From the NCBI GenBank assembly GCA_934643185.1, contig CAKUBN010000083.1:1-7117 (forward strand): a stretch of DNA of 7,117 nt, given 5' to 3'. Below are positions 5,611 through 7,117 of this stretch, one piece after another. The notes beneath the pieces were generated by a model that saw only the letters and a list, made by a program, of their open reading frames with translations, made no database searches and was not told the origin of the DNA. The stretch's first letter is position 1; every line of letters starts with the position of its first letter. Position numbers and translations under genes: made by a program. This stretch comes from an uncultured Eubacteriales bacterium. GTDB taxonomy: Bacteria; Bacillota; Clostridia; Oscillospirales; Acutalibacteraceae.

Positions 5611-6972
5611 ATGATCGATACACATGATATTCTGGAAACCATAAATATGATCGATAACGAGAACCTCGATGTGCGCACCATCACGATGGGCATTTCGCTT
5701 CTCGACTGCATCGATTCCGATATTGATAAGGCCTGCACGAAGGTCTACGACAAAATTTGCAGCTATGCCGAAAACCTCGTCAAGACCGGCGAGGACATCA
5801 GCCGCGAGTACGGCATTCCGATTGTGAATAAGCGCATCGCCGTCACGCCCATCGCCATGCTGGCGGGCGCAAACCCCGGTGCAAGTCCCGTTCGCTTTGC
5901 AAAGGCACTGGACCGCGCCGCAAAGACCGTCGGCGTCAACTTCATCGGCGGCTATTCCGCGCTCGTGCATAAGGGCTTTGCCCCCGGCGATTACGCTTTG
6001 ATTGAAAGCATCCCGGAAGCACTTGCGGAAACGGAATTCGTTTGCTCCTCCGTCAATATCGGCTCTACAAAGGCCGGCATCAACATGGATGCCGTAAAGA
6101 AAATGGGTCACATCGTCAAGGAAGCCGCCGTCCGCACTGCGGACCGCGACTGCATCGGTGCGGCAAAGCTCGTCGTGTTCTGCAACGCACCGGAGGACAA
6201 CCCCTTCATGGCGGGCGCTTTCCACGGCGCCGGCGAGCCGGACTGCGTCATCAACGTGGGCGTTTCCGGCCCGGGCGTTGTGCGCGCAGCCATCAAGAAG
6301 GCAAAAAATACCGATAACATCACCGAGATCGCGGACATCATCAAGAAGACCGCATTCAAGATCACGCGCATGGGTCAGCTCGTCGCGCAGGAGGCTTCCC
6401 GCCGTCTGTGCGTGCCGTTCGGTATTGTCGACCTCTCCCTCGCTCCCACGCCGGCCATCGGCGACAGCGTGGCGGATATTCTCGAGGGCATGGGCCTTGC
6501 GCAGTGCGGCGCACACGGCACCACGGCTGCGCTGGCACTGCTCAACGACGCTGTGAAAAAGGGCGGCGTCATGGCATCCTCGCACGTCGGCGGCCTTTCC
6601 GGCGCGTTCATCCCGGTCAGTGAAGACGCCGGCATGATCGCTGCGGCCAAGAGCGGCGCGCTCTCCATCACAAAGCTCGAAGCCATGACGGCGGTCTGCT
6701 CCGTCGGCCTCGATATGATCTGCGTTCCGGGCGACATCACCCCGGAGATCATTTCCGGCATCATCGCGGACGAAGCTGCCATCGGCATGGTCAACTCCAA
6801 GACGACCGCCGTGCGCCTCATTCCGGCCATCGGCAAGAAGGTCGGCGAAGAACTGAACTTCGGCGGCCTGCTCGGCTGCGGCCCTGTTATGGAAGTCAAT
6901 ACAAATTCCCCGGCCGTGTTCGTCAACCGTGGCGGCCGTATCCCCGCCCCGCTGCAGAGCCTTAAAAACTAA
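5611..6972 (+). CDS. DUF711 / UPF0210 'PFL family' protein
   Basis: A 453-residue soluble protein of the conserved DUF711 (UPF0210) family, whose activity is not established. Recognisable parts are the opening DILETINMIDNENLDVRTI followed by TMGISLLDC (25-33), KRIAVTPIAMLAGANPG (74-90), FIGGYSALVHKGF (111-123), the segment at 213-223 ending VSGPGV, VPFGIVDLSLAPTPAIGDSVA (268-288), and the C-terminal VNRGGRIPAPLQSLKN. It is full length, with no frameshift or signal peptide. The ATG at 5611 fits the family N-terminus, although its ribosome site is modest (GGGA about 8 nt upstream). It shares the promoter with the ACT gene and is closed by the 7004-7050 terminator. The likely reading is that the ACT protein senses an amino acid and modulates this protein. 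Despite the 'PFL' label I see no glycyl-radical motif, so a pyruvate formate-lyase reaction should not be assumed. Confidence 0.94.
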   Translation: MIDTHDILETINMIDNENLDVRTITMGISLLDCIDSDIDKACTKVYDKICSYAENLVKTGEDISREYGIPIVNKRIAVTPIAMLAGANPGASPVRFAKALDRAAKTVGVNFIGGYSALVHKGFAPGDYALIESIPEALAETEFVCSSVNIGSTKAGINMDAVKKMGHIVKEAAVRTADRDCIGAAKLVVFCNAPEDNPFMAGAFHGAGEPDCVINVGVSGPGVVRAAIKKAKNTDNITEIADIIKKTAFKITRMGQLVAQEASRRLCVPFGIVDLSLAPTPAIGDSVADILEGMGLAQCGAHGTTAALALLNDAVKKGGVMASSHVGGLSGAFIPVSEDAGMIAAAKSGALSITKLEAMTAVCSVGLDMICVPGDITPEIISGIIADEAAIGMVNSKTTAVRLIPAIGKKVGEELNFGGLLGCGPVMEVNTNSPAVFVNRGGRIPAPLQSLKN

Positions 6973-7003
6973 AAAACATAAAATTCAGTTTTTCGTTCAT
7001 ACT

Positions 7004-7050
7004 ATCCTCGGTGAGCAAAGCGTTTTGCCTTTGTTCTCCGAGGATTTTTT
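7004..7050 (+). terminator. strong intrinsic terminator of the ACT-DUF711 operon
   Basis: ATCCTCGG (7004-7011) pairs with CCGAGGAT (7038-7045). After a T-T mismatch, GAGCAAAG (7013-7020) pairs with CTTTGTTC (7029-7036) through one wobble. The result is a 16-bp interrupted stem with an 8-nt loop. Its descending arm runs directly into a T tract (7045-7050). It lies 31 nt after the DUF711 stop codon. Confidence 0.93.
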
Positions 7051-7053
7051 ATC

Positions 7054-7090
7054 GCCTGCGTTCGATTTTCGCCATCGGTCGGGTGCAGGC
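7054..7090 (+). repeat. nested inverted repeats before the next gene
   Basis: GCCTGC (7054-7059) pairs with GCAGGC (7085-7090), and inside it a CGAT/ATCG pair could form a second short stem. It lies between the terminator and the ribosome site of the next plus-strand gene and could be a leader hairpin if transcription crosses it. The fold is short with large internal loops, so it may be chance. Confidence 0.3.
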
Positions 7091-7113
7091 AAATGCAAAA
7101 AGGAGCAGAGTAT

Positions 7114-7117
7114 ATGC
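7114..7117 (+). CDS. start of a further gene, cut by the window end
   Basis: An ATG at 7114-7116 is preceded by AAAAAGGAG with 8 nt spacing, a very good ribosome binding site for this genome. Only the start codon and one further base are in the window, so nothing can be said about the product. No clear promoter is seen in the 63 nt after the preceding terminator. Confidence 0.55.

Noticed and set aside
5014..6585. A 523-codon open frame on the minus strand antisense to the ACT and DUF711 genes
   Set aside because: It is complementary to two well-recognised proteins and crosses their promoter region. Its translation is a low-complexity His/Asp/Ala/Arg/Gly mixture with no known domain, as expected from the shadow of GC-rich codons.
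6919..6960. NRGGRIPAP near the DUF711 C-terminus as a possible glycyl-radical site
   Set aside because: The 'PFL family' label invites this, but the sequence lacks the conserved R-(V/I)-(S/C/A)-G-(Y/F) arrangement, and no activating enzyme gene is nearby.

Overview
The window looks like a chromosomal housekeeping segment from a Gram-positive anaerobe, most likely Clostridia and perhaps an Oscillospirales/Ruminococcaceae-type gut bacterium. This is inferred from the gene content (an AlaR/AlaT-like pair, a DUF362 ferredoxin-type protein, an ACT-DUF711 pair), purine-rich ribosome binding sites, frequent GTG/TTG starts, CCA-encoding tRNA genes, and GC-rich coding DNA separated by AT-rich spacers. 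I see no phage, insertion sequence, CRISPR or plasmid signals.

Layout: (1) 1-383, minus strand: tRNA-Gln(CTG) followed by tRNA-Ser(TGA), each with its own strong sigma-A-type promoter. (2) 384-416: a weak candidate terminator. (3) 421-5001, minus strand: a five-gene cluster read as hisJ-like PHP phosphatase > Lrp/AsnC regulator > class I aminotransferase > DUF362/2x[4Fe-4S] protein > ispE. The last four are tightly packed (8-nt overlap, 4-nt overlap, 13-nt gap). The phosphatase is separated from the regulator by a perfect 8-bp hairpin. (4) 5002-5310: a divergent intergenic region with a near-consensus plus-strand promoter. (5) 5311-6972, plus strand: an ACT-domain protein and a DUF711 (UPF0210, 'PFL family') protein, closed by a long stem-loop terminator at 7004-7050. 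(6) 7114 onward: the first bases of another plus-strand gene, cut by the window end.

How the genes work together: the Lrp-type regulator and aminotransferase resemble the alaR-alaT arrangement of Bacillus subtilis, which suggests alanine/glutamate transamination under local feedback control. The PHP phosphatase probably serves histidine biosynthesis. IspE carries out the ATP-dependent fourth step of the MEP isoprenoid pathway. The DUF362 protein carries two 4Fe-4S clusters and has no established function. The ACT-DUF711 pair is a known conserved neighbourhood of unknown biochemical role. No convincing new system is visible. The points most worth a second look are an A1-A72 mismatch in tRNA-Gln, the DUF362-ispE linkage, and the ACT-DUF711 pair.
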